Source: Pandoraea vervacti (GTDB lineage: Bacteria; Pseudomonadota; Gammaproteobacteria; Burkholderiales; Burkholderiaceae). From it: DNA of 64,000 bases. The stretch covers positions 4,030,001-4,094,000 of the forward strand of contig NZ_CP010897.2 of assembly GCF_000934605.2 (NCBI RefSeq), in the 5' to 3' direction. Below the pieces are notes generated by a model that saw nothing but the letters and a program-made list of their open reading frames with translations, did no database searches and was not told the DNA's origin. The position numbers and the translations under genes are program-made. Shown piece by piece: positions 1-8,015 of this stretch (position 1 is the first letter of the stretch; every line of letters starts with the position of its first letter).

Positions 1-613
1 GTACAACGCCGGCATTTCGAGCCTGCTCGCCGCCCACCCGGACGTTTTGCATTCGAGCTTCTGGGGCGGCGATCTGGAAGGCCTCGTGGTGCAGGCAGGC
101 CCGCGCGATCTCTTCAAGAAGTCGCTCACGGTGCTCACCGCCGGTGAGACGGCCACGCACGGCAAGACCCGTCTGCCGGACGGCGTGATCATCGGCGCAC
201 GCGGCATGTACGGCATGTTCGCCCCGGATAACGCCCTGAACCGCTGGCTGCGCGCGGCCTACAGCGCCAAGTTCAACGACACCCCGAGCTACCCGTCGTA
301 CAAGATGAACCAGAGCATTCTCGCGCTCAAGGCAGCGTACGAGAAGGCGCAGGCGGCCAATGGCGGCAAGCAGCCGACACCGGAGCAGGTCATCGCCTCG
401 TTCGAGCACCTCGCCTTCGACGCCCCCGCAGGCAAGATTGGTCTGACCCTGGGCAAGGGTCACCAGGCCGCACAGGGCACGGCGTTCGGCATTGTGAAGA
501 ACGTGAACGGCAAGGTCACCGTGACCGACGTGAAGCAGTACTCGATTGCCGAAGTCACGCCTCCGGAAGGCGTGAAGTCCGCCGAGTGGATCAAGGGCGG
601 CCTGAAGCACTAA
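1..613 (+). CDS. livK: Branched-chain amino acid/amide ABC transporter, periplasmic substrate-binding protein (C-terminal part)
   Basis: The reading frame is open from base 2, so the gene begins before the window; about 203 C-terminal residues are present. They look like the second lobe of a type I periplasmic binding protein (LivK/Peripla_BP_6): a region on substrate-dependent Tyr/Ser packing, then LKAAYEKA and a final IKGGLKH tail. The protein would capture the substrate in the periplasm for the permease and ATPase genes that follow directly (livH, livM, livG, livF). The substrate cannot be read from this fragment; the family covers branched-chain amino acids, urea, amides and aromatic acids. 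A 133-bp gap with two stem-loops separates it from livH. Confidence 0.85.
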   Translation, partial: YNAGISSLLAAHPDVLHSSFWGGDLEGLVVQAGPRDLFKKSLTVLTAGETATHGKTRLPDGVIIGARGMYGMFAPDNALNRWLRAAYSAKFNDTPSYPSYKMNQSILALKAAYEKAQAANGGKQPTPEQVIASFEHLAFDAPAGKIGLTLGKGHQAAQGTAFGIVKNVNGKVTVTDVKQYSIAEVTPPEGVKSAEWIKGGLKH

Positions 614-642
614 GCCCGCGCGTGTAGCAAGCATCAAGACCG

Positions 643-728
643 GGAGGACGAGGTGCATCCGTCCTCCTCGCAATAAGCGGTACCCGCAACACCGGCGCCG
701 TGGCTCGCGTGCCACCCGCCGTGTTGCG
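643..728 (+). other. Two intercistronic stem-loops between livK and livH
   Basis: GGAGGACG at 643-650 pairs with CGTCCTCC at 660-667 (9-nt loop), and CGCAACAC at 685-692 pairs with GTGTTGCG at 721-728. Neither is followed by a T-run. Such hairpins commonly stabilise or attenuate the highly expressed binding-protein message relative to the downstream permease genes; that role is inferred. Confidence 0.5.
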
Positions 729-746
729 TTCCAAGGAGAATGCGAG

Positions 747-1643
747 ATGTCGCAGATCTACGCCGTCCTGGTGGACGGGGTGATGTACGCCGCGTGGCTG
801 TTCCTGGTTGCTCTGGGACTGACCCTCGTCTACGGCGTGCTCAAAATCTTGAACATGGCGCACGGCAGCCTGTACGCACTCGGTGCGTACGCCGGCGTGA
901 CGCTCATCGGCCCGTGGGTGGCCCAGGGCGGCAACCTTTACGTGAGCTACCTCTTGCTCGTGCTTGCGGCCATCGTCGCGGGCGGGGCCATCGGTTTCAT
1001 CATGGAGCGCGGCCTTCTGAAGCGCTTCTACGGACAGGACCCGGTGGTGCTGTTGCTCGTGACCTACGCGCTCTTTCTCATCATGGAAGACGCCATCAAG
1101 CTCGTCTGGGGTGTCGACCCGTACACGGTCTCGGAGCCCTACAGTTTCCTCGGCAACTTCGAGCTCGGCGACCTTTCCTATCCGAACTACAACTTTCTGA
1201 TCGTGGGCGTGGCGCTGGTGGCCGGCGTCGGCCTGAGCGCATTCCTGAAGTTCACTCGCAGCGGCCGCTTGCTGCGCGCCGTGATTCACGACCGGGAAGT
1301 CAGTCAGGCGATGGGCATTCGCGTGAGCCGTTACTTCGTGGTGACGTTCATGGCCGGCGCGGTGCTCGCGGCCATCGGCGGCGCACTCACCGCCCCGACC
1401 GTGTCGGTCGCGCCCGGCATGGGCGTCGAGATCGTGGTGCTCACCTTCGCCGTGGTGGTGATCGGCGGGCTCGGCTCGCTGCCGGGCGCCGCGTTCGGCG
1501 CACTGCTCGTGGGGCTGGTGCGCGCGAGCGCCGTGCATTACTGGCCGCAAGGCGAACTGTTCTCCATTTACATCGTCATGGCGCTGGTGCTGGCCGTGCG
1601 TCCGAAAGGCATCTTCGCTCCGCTGGAGGCCCGCAAGATATGA
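747..1643 (+). CDS. livH: Branched-chain amino acid/amide ABC transporter permease LivH
   Basis: A 298-residue hydrophobic protein with the LivH-type arrangement of about eight membrane segments. The N-terminal GLTLVYGVLKILNMAHG stretch is the hallmark of this permease family, and a VVVIGGLGSLPGAAFGALLVG motif lies near the C-terminus (cytoplasmic loop contacting the ATPase). AAGGAGAATGCGAG precedes the ATG, giving a good ribosome-binding site. The stop codon overlaps the livM start in an ATGA, so the two permease subunits are translationally coupled and form the heterodimeric inner-membrane channel. Confidence 0.93.
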   Translation: MSQIYAVLVDGVMYAAWLFLVALGLTLVYGVLKILNMAHGSLYALGAYAGVTLIGPWVAQGGNLYVSYLLLVLAAIVAGGAIGFIMERGLLKRFYGQDPVVLLLVTYALFLIMEDAIKLVWGVDPYTVSEPYSFLGNFELGDLSYPNYNFLIVGVALVAGVGLSAFLKFTRSGRLLRAVIHDREVSQAMGIRVSRYFVVTFMAGAVLAAIGGALTAPTVSVAPGMGVEIVVLTFAVVVIGGLGSLPGAAFGALLVGLVRASAVHYWPQGELFSIYIVMALVLAVRPKGIFAPLEARKI

Positions 1644-2668
1644 GTTCCGCAATCTCCTCCGCCGTGCGTGCGCCGGGCGCCTGGCTCGCCGTCGCCGGCT
1701 TCGTCGCCATCGGTGCAGCGGGTCTTGCACTGCCGCAGTGGCAATTCCTGGTGTCCGTCGCGCTGTCCAAGGGCATCGTCGCGCTCGGTCTCGCGCTGCT
1801 GCTTCGCACGGGCCTCGCCTCGTTCGGTCAGGCATTGTTCTTCGCGGTCGGCGCTTATTGCGTCGGTCTCGGCATGAACTACTACGGACTGACGGAGCTC
1901 TTCGCGCTGCTCGCGATCTCGATGGTCGTCTCGGCCGCGCTGGCGTTCGTCCTCGGCTTCCTGCTGGCCCGTTATCGCGACATCTTCTTCGCGATGCTCA
2001 CGCTCGCGCTCTCGATGATCTGCTACGGGCTGCTGCTCAATAACGTCGAACTCGGCGGCAGCGACGGCTTCAACGTCAACGCCCCGACGCTGGGCAGCAG
2101 CGCCGAGCCGTGGCAACTCGCCGGCACGAATCTGTTCGCCGTCGGCTTCATCGCCGCCATCGTGTGCGTGATGGTCGTGGCGCTGTACATGCGCTCCACG
2201 CCGGGACGCCTCGGCCCCGTGATCAAGGACAACGAGATCCGCGTGGAGTATCTGGGCACGTCGGCCCGCACGAACATTCATCTGACGTACGTGATCGCCG
2301 GCGCGCTCGCCGGTCTGGGCGGTGCGTTGCAGGCGTTCAACATTGGCCACATCGATCCGGACATGGCGTTCTGGACGACCTCGGGCGAGTTCGTCTTCAT
2401 CGCCGTGCTCTCCGGCACGCGCTTCGCATTTTCGCCGTTCATCGGCGCGCTGCTGCTCGAGGTGGCACGCGCAATGGCCTACCGCTATGCGCCGAACACC
2501 TGGCAGATCGTGATGGGCGCGATCATGCTCGCGATCATTGCGTTCCTGCCCGGCGGTCTCACGAGCCTGGGGCTGGGCCGTCGCAAGTCCGGCGCCGCCC
2601 ATCCGGTCACGCAAACGGCCGCCAATACGGCCGCCAAGACAGCAAGCGCCTCGGGCGACGCAGCATAA
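1640..2668 (+). CDS. livM: Branched-chain amino acid/amide ABC transporter permease LivM
   Basis: A 342-residue membrane protein of the LivM family. It shows the GLASFGQALFFAVGAY motif early, a central loop rich in soluble residues after GRLGPVIKDNEIRVEYLG, and the GEFVFIAVLSGTRFAFSPFIGALLLE segment. The start is taken at 1640 because it overlaps the livH stop (ATGA) and matches the family N-terminus. The C-terminal tail is a low-complexity Thr/Ala stretch. It pairs with LivH as the second permease subunit. Confidence 0.92.
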   Translation: MSSAISSAVRAPGAWLAVAGFVAIGAAGLALPQWQFLVSVALSKGIVALGLALLLRTGLASFGQALFFAVGAYCVGLGMNYYGLTELFALLAISMVVSAALAFVLGFLLARYRDIFFAMLTLALSMICYGLLLNNVELGGSDGFNVNAPTLGSSAEPWQLAGTNLFAVGFIAAIVCVMVVALYMRSTPGRLGPVIKDNEIRVEYLGTSARTNIHLTYVIAGALAGLGGALQAFNIGHIDPDMAFWTTSGEFVFIAVLSGTRFAFSPFIGALLLEVARAMAYRYAPNTWQIVMGAIMLAIIAFLPGGLTSLGLGRRKSGAAHPVTQTAANTAAKTASASGDAA

Positions 2669-2678
2669 GGGGCACGAG

Positions 2679-3443
2679 ATGGCATCGACACACATCATTG
2701 AGGCCACCGGCCTGCACAAGACCTTCGGGAGCGTAACGCCCGCGAAGGACATCACGGTCAACATCGACGCGCAGAGCGTGGTCGGCCTCATCGGCACGAA
2801 CGGCGCGGGCAAGACGACGTTCGTCAACATGCTCACGGGCTACATCAAGCCGGATCGCGGCGAGATCGTATTCCGCGGCAAGCGCATCACGGGTCTGGCC
2901 CCGCGCAAGATCACGCGACTGGGCATTGCGCGCTCGTTTCAGATTCCGCAGCTTTTCGGCACGCAAACGGCCCGCGAGAACATCGAAATCGCGCTGGCGA
3001 TCTCCGGACTGTCGGCAGACCTCGCGAACGAAAGTCTGGCCCGACTGGGCGTACTGGAGTTTGCGGACATGGTCTCGGGAACATTGCCCGAAGGCGTGCG
3101 CAAGCTGCTCGATATCGCCCTGGCGATGGTCTGCAAGCCCGAGGTCCTGCTGCTCGACGAACCGACTTCGGGCGTAGCGGCGGAAGAGAAGTTCGACGTG
3201 ATGAATCGCGTGCTCGACGCGGCACGCGCGCTGGGCATCACGGTGCTGTTCGTGGAGCACGACATGGAAATCGTGCGCCGCTACAGCGACCGCGTGCTGG
3301 CGTTTTGCGACGGCCGCATTCTGGCGGACGGCACGCCAGAGGTGGTGCTGGCCGACCCGCAGGTGCGCGAGTTGATCATTGGCGAGACGGTGGCGGCAGT
3401 GCCGGGCACCGGTCACACGGCAGGCGAGGTGGCCCATGCTTGA
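2679..3443 (+). CDS. livG: Branched-chain amino acid/amide ABC transporter ATP-binding protein LivG
   Basis: A 254-residue ABC ATPase. Walker A is GTNGAGKTT (residues ~39-47) and Walker B is VLLLDEP. Downstream are the EHDMEIVRRYSDRV switch region and a DGTPEVVLADPQV tail typical of LivG. The ABC signature is unusual: where LivG normally has LSYGQQR it reads TLPEGVRKLLDIA, so the usual LSGGQ serine-glycine-glycine is lost. It may therefore depend on the intact signature of LivF in the heterodimer. The ATG follows livM by 10 bp, and its 3' end overlaps livF by 8 bp. Confidence 0.9.
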   Translation: MASTHIIEATGLHKTFGSVTPAKDITVNIDAQSVVGLIGTNGAGKTTFVNMLTGYIKPDRGEIVFRGKRITGLAPRKITRLGIARSFQIPQLFGTQTARENIEIALAISGLSADLANESLARLGVLEFADMVSGTLPEGVRKLLDIALAMVCKPEVLLLDEPTSGVAAEEKFDVMNRVLDAARALGITVLFVEHDMEIVRRYSDRVLAFCDGRILADGTPEVVLADPQVRELIIGETVAAVPGTGHTAGEVAHA

Positions 3444-4077
3444 AGTCGGAAATCTGAATGTGCGCTTCGGCGCGACGGACATTCTTCGCGGGGTGCGGTT
3501 CTCGGTGCCCAAAGGCGCTATCGTCGGGCTGATCGGCCGTAACGGCGCTGGCAAGACGACGACGCTGCGCGCGATCATGGGGCTGGTGAAGGCCAACGGC
3601 GGCTCGCTGTCGTTCGACGGCGTCGATCTGATGAAAGCCCCTTCGCACGAGCGAACGTCGCTGGGCATCGGCTATGCGCCGGAGGATCGCCGCCTGATCC
3701 CGGACATGACCGTCGAAGAGAATCTCTGCGTGCCGGCATGGGCACTGAAGGCGAAAGACGTGCAGGCACGTCTGGACAAGGTCTACCGCATCATTCCGGA
3801 AGCCCGAGAATGGGCGCCGCGCCGTGCCTTGCAATTGTCGGGAGGCCAGCAGAAACTGGTGGCCGTCGGCCGTGCCCTGATGACCAGCTCGCGCCTGCTC
3901 ATGCTCGACGAACCGTTCGAAGGCGTGGCCCCCGCGCTGTCCAAGCGCATTGCCGAGGTGATCGGCCAGATGCGCGGGGAAGGCCTCGCCGTGATTCTCT
4001 CCGGGGCGGACTTGCAGCACGCCGGTGCGGTGCTCGACAACGTCTACCGAATCGATCGCGGCCAGATGGTCGCGTAG
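3436..4077 (+). CDS. livF: Branched-chain amino acid/amide ABC transporter ATP-binding protein LivF
   Basis: A 213-residue ABC ATPase with Walker A GRNGAGKTT, canonical signature LSGGQQKLVAVGRAL and Walker B LLMLDEPFEGVAP. It is somewhat shorter than the usual ~235 residues. The switch region reads VILSGADLQHA, whereas LivF normally has an LVEQN-type motif, so the switch glutamine is displaced. The start at 3436 overlaps the end of livG by 8 bp. Together with LivG it powers the LivHM channel. Confidence 0.9.
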   Translation: MLEVGNLNVRFGATDILRGVRFSVPKGAIVGLIGRNGAGKTTTLRAIMGLVKANGGSLSFDGVDLMKAPSHERTSLGIGYAPEDRRLIPDMTVEENLCVPAWALKAKDVQARLDKVYRIIPEAREWAPRRALQLSGGQQKLVAVGRALMTSSRLLMLDEPFEGVAPALSKRIAEVIGQMRGEGLAVILSGADLQHAGAVLDNVYRIDRGQMVA

Positions 4078-4110
4078 CTTTCAACACCAGGTTTCAAGAG
4101 GAAAACGATC

Positions 4111-5271
4111 ATGAACGCGTTTCGTTTCCAGACGGTTCCCACCGTCGTCGTCGAATTCGGCGCCGCGCGCCGTCTCGGCGCATTGCTGCGTGAGCAGTTC
4201 CCGGCGGGCAAGCGTCTGTGCGTGGTGACGGACGGCTTTCTGCACAAGAGCGGTTTGCTCGCCCCCGCACTGGCCGATCTCGCTAAACACGACTGGCAGG
4301 TCTCGGTGATCGACGACGTGATCGCCGATCCGCCCGAGCATGTCGTGCTCGAAGCCGCCGAGCGCGCACGCGCCGCCGACGCCGAGATCGTGCTGGGTCT
4401 GGGCGGCGGCTCGTCGATGGACGTGGCCAAGCTGCTTGCCGTGCTGCTGCCCGGCACGCAGTCGCTCAAGGAGATGTACGGCGTCAGGAAGGTGACAGGC
4501 ACTCGCCTGCCGCTGGTGCAAATGCCGACGACGGCCGGTACCGGCTCGGAAGTGACGGCCGTGTCCATCGTCACGACCGGCGAGACAACGAAGATGGGGG
4601 TGGTGGCGCCGCAGCTCTTCGCGGATCTGGCGATCCTCGACGCGGAACTGACGCTGGGCCTGCCGCGTGCGGCCACGGCCGCCACGGGTATCGACGCGAT
4701 GGTCCACGCCATCGAAGCCTATACGTCCGCGCATCTGAAGAATCCGATCTCCGACATGCTGGCCGTCAAAGCGCTGGAATTGCTCTCGCGCAATCTCCTG
4801 CCGGCTTGCAACGATGGCAATGATCGCAGCGCCCGCGAGGCGATGCTCGTCGGCGCCATGTTTGCAGGACAGTCGTTTGCCAACTCGCCGGTGGCCGCCG
4901 TTCACGCCCTCGCCTACCCGATCGGCGGCATTTTCCACGTCGCTCACGGGCTGTCGAATGCGCTCGTGCTCTCGCACGTCATGCGTTTCAACGCGCCGGC
5001 GGCGAGCCGACTGTACGCCGAACTGGCCGAGGTGGTTCTGCCGGGCAAGACCGCCGGTAGCGACGAGGCGAAAACCGATGCGCTCATTGCCCACATCGAG
5101 TCGATGATCATCGAGACGGCGATTCCCCGCACGCTGCGCGAAGTTGGCGTCAAGCAGGACGACCTCGCGCGCATGGCGAGCGACGCCATGCGCCAGACGC
5201 GTCTGCTCGTGAACAACCCTCGCGAAGTCACCGAGGCGGACGCGTTCGCGATATATAGCGCTGCGTTCTGA
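4111..5271 (+). CDS. Iron-containing alcohol dehydrogenase family protein
   Basis: A 386-residue member of the type III (Fe-dependent) alcohol dehydrogenase family, which interconverts alcohols and aldehydes with NAD(P). The nucleotide-binding GGGSSMDVAK motif and the TTAGTGSEVT motif are clear. Metal ligands are visible in GIDAMVHAIEAY (Asp and His) and in AAVHALAYPIGGIFHVAHG (two His). It begins 33 bp after livF with AAGAGGAAAACG upstream, so it is probably the last gene of the liv operon and may act on a product of the imported substrate. The physiological alcohol cannot be named from sequence. Confidence 0.9.
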   Translation: MNAFRFQTVPTVVVEFGAARRLGALLREQFPAGKRLCVVTDGFLHKSGLLAPALADLAKHDWQVSVIDDVIADPPEHVVLEAAERARAADAEIVLGLGGGSSMDVAKLLAVLLPGTQSLKEMYGVRKVTGTRLPLVQMPTTAGTGSEVTAVSIVTTGETTKMGVVAPQLFADLAILDAELTLGLPRAATAATGIDAMVHAIEAYTSAHLKNPISDMLAVKALELLSRNLLPACNDGNDRSAREAMLVGAMFAGQSFANSPVAAVHALAYPIGGIFHVAHGLSNALVLSHVMRFNAPAASRLYAELAEVVLPGKTAGSDEAKTDALIAHIESMIIETAIPRTLREVGVKQDDLARMASDAMRQTRLLVNNPREVTEADAFAIYSAAF

Positions 5272-5428
5272 TTCATCCTGCATCGCCTGCATCGCCGTGA
5301 CTGACGGTGCGGGCGGGTGCAGGGGGGCAGGCGGGCGTCGTTCATTGCTAACGGCGCCCCGCTACAATGGTGCTTCATCGTTCGCGTTGCTTCGATCTCG
5401 TTGCTTCGCTCAGGACCGGGACACCGCC

Positions 5429-5809
5429 ATGAAGAAGACCTTCCCCGACGCCGCCGAAGCGGCTACCCTCATCGACGCCCGCATCGCCGAACTGGCCGGT
5501 TGGCGCGGCGATCTGCTCGCGCACCTGCGCAAGATCGTCACGCGTACGTCTCCCGATATCGTCGAGGAGTGGAAGTGGCGCGTGCCCGTCTGGTCGTGCC
5601 ACGGCATTCTCTGCACCGGCGAGGCCTACAAGGCCACCGTCAAGATGACCTTCCCCAAAGGCGCCTCGCTCCCGGATCCAACCCACCTCTTCAACGCCAG
5701 CCTCGAAGGCAATACGCGCCGCGCCATCGATTTTCATGAGGGCGATCCGGTCGACGAAAAGGCACTGACCCAACTCATCCAAGCTGCCATCAAGGCGAAT
5801 CAAGGCTGA
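5429..5809 (+). CDS. DUF1801 domain-containing protein
   Basis: A 126-residue soluble protein with the DUF1801 (YdhG-like) fold signature: PDIVEEWKWRVPVW followed by KATVKMTFPKGASL and a C-terminal helix DEKALTQLIQAAI. Family members are small single-domain proteins without an assigned reaction. The start is placed at the ATG before KKTFPDA because the upstream extension is low-complexity and has no counterpart in the family. It stands alone between the liv operon and an AT-rich gap. Confidence 0.82.
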   Translation: MKKTFPDAAEAATLIDARIAELAGWRGDLLAHLRKIVTRTSPDIVEEWKWRVPVWSCHGILCTGEAYKATVKMTFPKGASLPDPTHLFNASLEGNTRRAIDFHEGDPVDEKALTQLIQAAIKANQG

Positions 5810-6359
5810 CTTGCGATTCGTTTTAAGAAACCACTTAACTATTTTTGCCGCTTTTCGACATCCCAAAACGGAAACTCATTCGCGCCATCGATAATTATTC
5901 TCAATAAAAAATATGGCCGAATTCCAATCAAAATACCTCGAAGCAAGATACGTTTTTAATAAAAAAACCATCAATAATACGTCGCAAAATCCAACAAAAA
6001 AATATCTTGAAATTCTAAGAGTCTCGTTTTCCGATATTTTCGATGCGGACATTGAAAACCCGCAAACCGGTTGATATTCTTCAGCCCATCGGCATACGGA
6101 ATGAAATTCAAACACGTGGCCAAGCCACCCGATCCCGATGCGTAGCTTTCGATAGTTGCATTGCCACGGCGTGCGAAACGATTGCCAACGTCAGCGACAC
6201 CAACTTGTATTCGCATTCATTTTAAAACTCCGACGCGTTGAAGTGACCCAGGGGCCGACACGGCGAAATTCGTCGTGGTGGCGTCGCTCGCGCCCGAGGA
6301 ACTGGTGTTTCTGAAAAAACAGTTAAACGCACAAGCATCGACTTCCCCCTGGAGACATC
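5810..6359. other. AT-rich intergenic region upstream of luxR
   Basis: About 550 bp without a convincing gene. Bases ~5815-6060 are conspicuously AT-rich compared with the flanking DNA, with many A and T runs. Short open frames here (for example 5876-6115 on the minus strand) lack a ribosome-binding site, GC bias and family resemblance. The stretch must contain the luxR promoter; GGAGA at 6351-6355 is the luxR ribosome-binding site. I did not find a lux-box-like palindrome in it. Confidence 0.6.
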
Positions 6360-7073
6360 ATGTCTGCCTTGATGCATTTGCTTGAAACTATTCACGACCA
6401 TTGCCACGGAATCACCGACTCACAGAAGCTTTTCCTGCAAATCGACTCGTTCGCAAAGCGTATCGGCTTCGAATATTGCAGCTATGGTTTTCGTCATCAT
6501 CGCAGCGCCACCCAATCGGAAGTGCGGGTCTTCGACAGCTACCCGACCGGATGGATGTCGCACTACGGCGCAAGCGGATATTTGGACATCGACCCGACCG
6601 TTGCCGTCGGCGCCCACACCGACAGGCTTCTGTCCTGGCGTGATCCGGCTTTGCCGCAAGCGGATGCGCTCTGGCGTGACGCCAACGACTTCGGCCTGAA
6701 TCACGGCGTGGCCCGCTCCAGTTGGGGGCCGCACGGGGAATTTGGCCTGCTGAGTTTCAGCCGGTCGACAGAGCACCTGACCCCCATCGAGCTGAACTCG
6801 CTGCAAGTCGGCATGGGCGCACTGGCGAATTACACCCATGAGTCGATGAGCCGGCTGCTGCGCCCGCAACACCCGCCCTTCGATCTCGCGTCGTTGTCCG
6901 GCCGTGAGCGTGAAGTGTTGTTGTGGACGGCAGAGGGAAAGACCGCGGATGAAATCGGCGACATCCTCGGTATCTCGACGCGCACGGTCAACTTCCACAT
7001 TCGCAACTGCCTCGACAAGACAGGTTGCCGAAACAAGGTGCAAAGCGCGATTCGGCTCGTAATGTGGCGCTGA
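6360..7073 (+). CDS. luxR: LuxR-family quorum-sensing transcriptional regulator (PpnR-like)
   Basis: A 237-residue LuxR-type regulator. The N-terminal autoinducer-binding domain carries the acyl-homoserine-lactone pocket residues: Trp65, Tyr69, Asp78, Pro79, Trp93 and Gly116, equivalent to Trp57, Tyr61, Asp70, Pro71, Trp85 and Gly113 of TraR. The C-terminal GerE helix-turn-helix runs from LSGREREVLLW (~residue 180) through NFHIRNCLDKTGCRNKVQSAI. It lies tail-to-tail with the luxI synthase, so it is the probable receptor for that signal and the protein binding the CTGTCAACGTTGACAG sites of this window. Such convergent luxR/luxI pairs are known in Pandoraea; identity with ppnR is inferred. Confidence 0.92.
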   Translation: MSALMHLLETIHDHCHGITDSQKLFLQIDSFAKRIGFEYCSYGFRHHRSATQSEVRVFDSYPTGWMSHYGASGYLDIDPTVAVGAHTDRLLSWRDPALPQADALWRDANDFGLNHGVARSSWGPHGEFGLLSFSRSTEHLTPIELNSLQVGMGALANYTHESMSRLLRPQHPPFDLASLSGREREVLLWTAEGKTADEIGDILGISTRTVNFHIRNCLDKTGCRNKVQSAIRLVMWR

Positions 7074-7112
7074 GGTCCACCGCTTCGCGACGCTGAAAAC
7101 CGGCGGCTGTCA

Positions 7113-7136
7113 GGCGAGGCCCGAAAGGGCCTCGCC
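7113..7136. terminator. Hairpin between convergent luxR and luxI
   Basis: GGCGAGGCCC (7113-7122) and GGGCCTCGCC (7127-7136) form a perfect 10-bp stem around a GAAA tetraloop. It sits in the 78-bp gap where the two genes converge, so it can serve both strands. No T-run follows on either side, so efficiency as an intrinsic terminator is uncertain. Confidence 0.6.
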
Positions 7137-7151
7137 CCACGCAGGTCTAAC

Positions 7152-7835
7152 TCAGTTCGTGGACCGATCGTCCGACAGGCCGAGTGCCGCACGCGTCGTA
7201 TCGTCGATGTCGATACGGTAAGCCGCCACCAGACGACCATCGATGCGATACGCCGCGCCGAGCTTGTGGGTCGGCACACCGATACGGACGAACAAGCGCG
7301 CGAGACTGACGAAGGTCACCCCGATCAGCCGACGCGCCCCCAATGAACTCGCCGTGAAGACGGCGGCCCGCAACAGTTCGCGGGCGCCCTGAATCGACTG
7401 CTGGCCATCCACGTGATCCGGCGCAATGCCTTCGGCCTGCGGCGGCTCCCAGGCAAATCGAGAAAGCTCCCAGACGGGCGTCGGCGACGCGCCATGCGCG
7501 TAAGCGCCCTCCCCCATGTCGAAACCGTCTCCCATGTGTACGGCGGCAGGAAGGTCGTCTACGAGATGGGGGAAGTGATCGCCGAGCAAATAGCGATGCG
7601 TGGCCGGCAGCAACCGGGCGCACCCCACGATGGCGTCCTCGTGACGAAGCGTGACGTATATCGTGTCGTCACGGTCATACTCATCGGATTCCTCACCATC
7701 TGCGGCCATTCCGTGCTGTGACGACGATTTCATTTCCCATCCGAGTTTTTCCACGAAAACCCGATGGCGAAAGCGCGCAATTTCGCCTCGTGCGGAAGGG
7801 ATCAGTTGAGCACCGCGCATAACATCGACTCGCAT
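7152..7835 (-). CDS. luxI: Acyl-homoserine-lactone synthase (LuxI family, PpnI-like)
   Basis: A 227-residue autoinducer synthase that would make an N-acyl-homoserine lactone from S-adenosylmethionine and acyl-ACP. Conserved residues are visible: FRHRVFVEKLGW (Arg25, Phe27, Trp33), Asp51/Asp54 in DEYD, Arg74 in GCARLLP, and Glu123/Arg126 in WELSRF. The segment between Arg74 and Glu123 is longer than in LuxI or TraI. The start has GGAGGT seven bases upstream on the minus strand. A perfect lux-box-like palindrome lies about 58 bp upstream of the start, with GCTAAT at 7869-7874 as a -10-like element, indicating positive autoregulation. The acyl chain length cannot be read from sequence. Confidence 0.93.
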   Translation of the reverse strand: MRVDVMRGAQLIPSARGEIARFRHRVFVEKLGWEMKSSSQHGMAADGEESDEYDRDDTIYVTLRHEDAIVGCARLLPATHRYLLGDHFPHLVDDLPAAVHMGDGFDMGEGAYAHGASPTPVWELSRFAWEPPQAEGIAPDHVDGQQSIQGARELLRAAVFTASSLGARRLIGVTFVSLARLFVRIGVPTHKLGAAYRIDGRLVAAYRIDIDDTTRAALGLSDDRSTN

Positions 7836-7892
7836 TCCAAACCTCCATCGTTAGTAGATGAAGGCAGATTAGCGACGCCGAAAAGCAGCGAA

Positions 7893-7912
7893 AACTGTCA
7901 ACGTTGACAGGT
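7893..7912 (-). promoter_or_regulatory. lux-box-like palindrome upstream of luxI
   Basis: The core CTGTCAACGTTGACAG (7895-7910) is a perfect 16-bp palindrome. On the minus strand the 20-mer reads ACCTGTCAACGTTGACAGTT, close in shape to the Vibrio fischeri lux box ACCTGTAGGATCGTACAGGT. It lies 58 bp upstream of luxI, 18 bp before a GCTAAT -10-like hexamer, the place expected for LuxR activation. The same core recurs at 19930, 19975 and 28998. Confidence 0.88.
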
Positions 7913-8015
7913 ACGAAAATCATCAAGCAAACCGCGGAAAAAGGCCTTCAAAGATCGCTCATTGCGTGAGATTCCGAAGGCGATTTCCGGTCCGGCGTTT
8001 GGTCCGATCTTTCGG

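Noticed and set aside
591..3668. Long minus-strand open frames opposite the liv genes (for example 591-1835, 1568-2836, 2607-3668)
   Set aside because: They are antisense to strongly supported Liv genes, rich in Arg/His/Asp as expected for shadows in GC-rich DNA, and have no family resemblance.
5876..6115. 79-residue minus-strand open frame in the AT-rich gap
   Set aside because: No ribosome-binding site or recognisable motif; composition is what AT-rich non-coding DNA gives.
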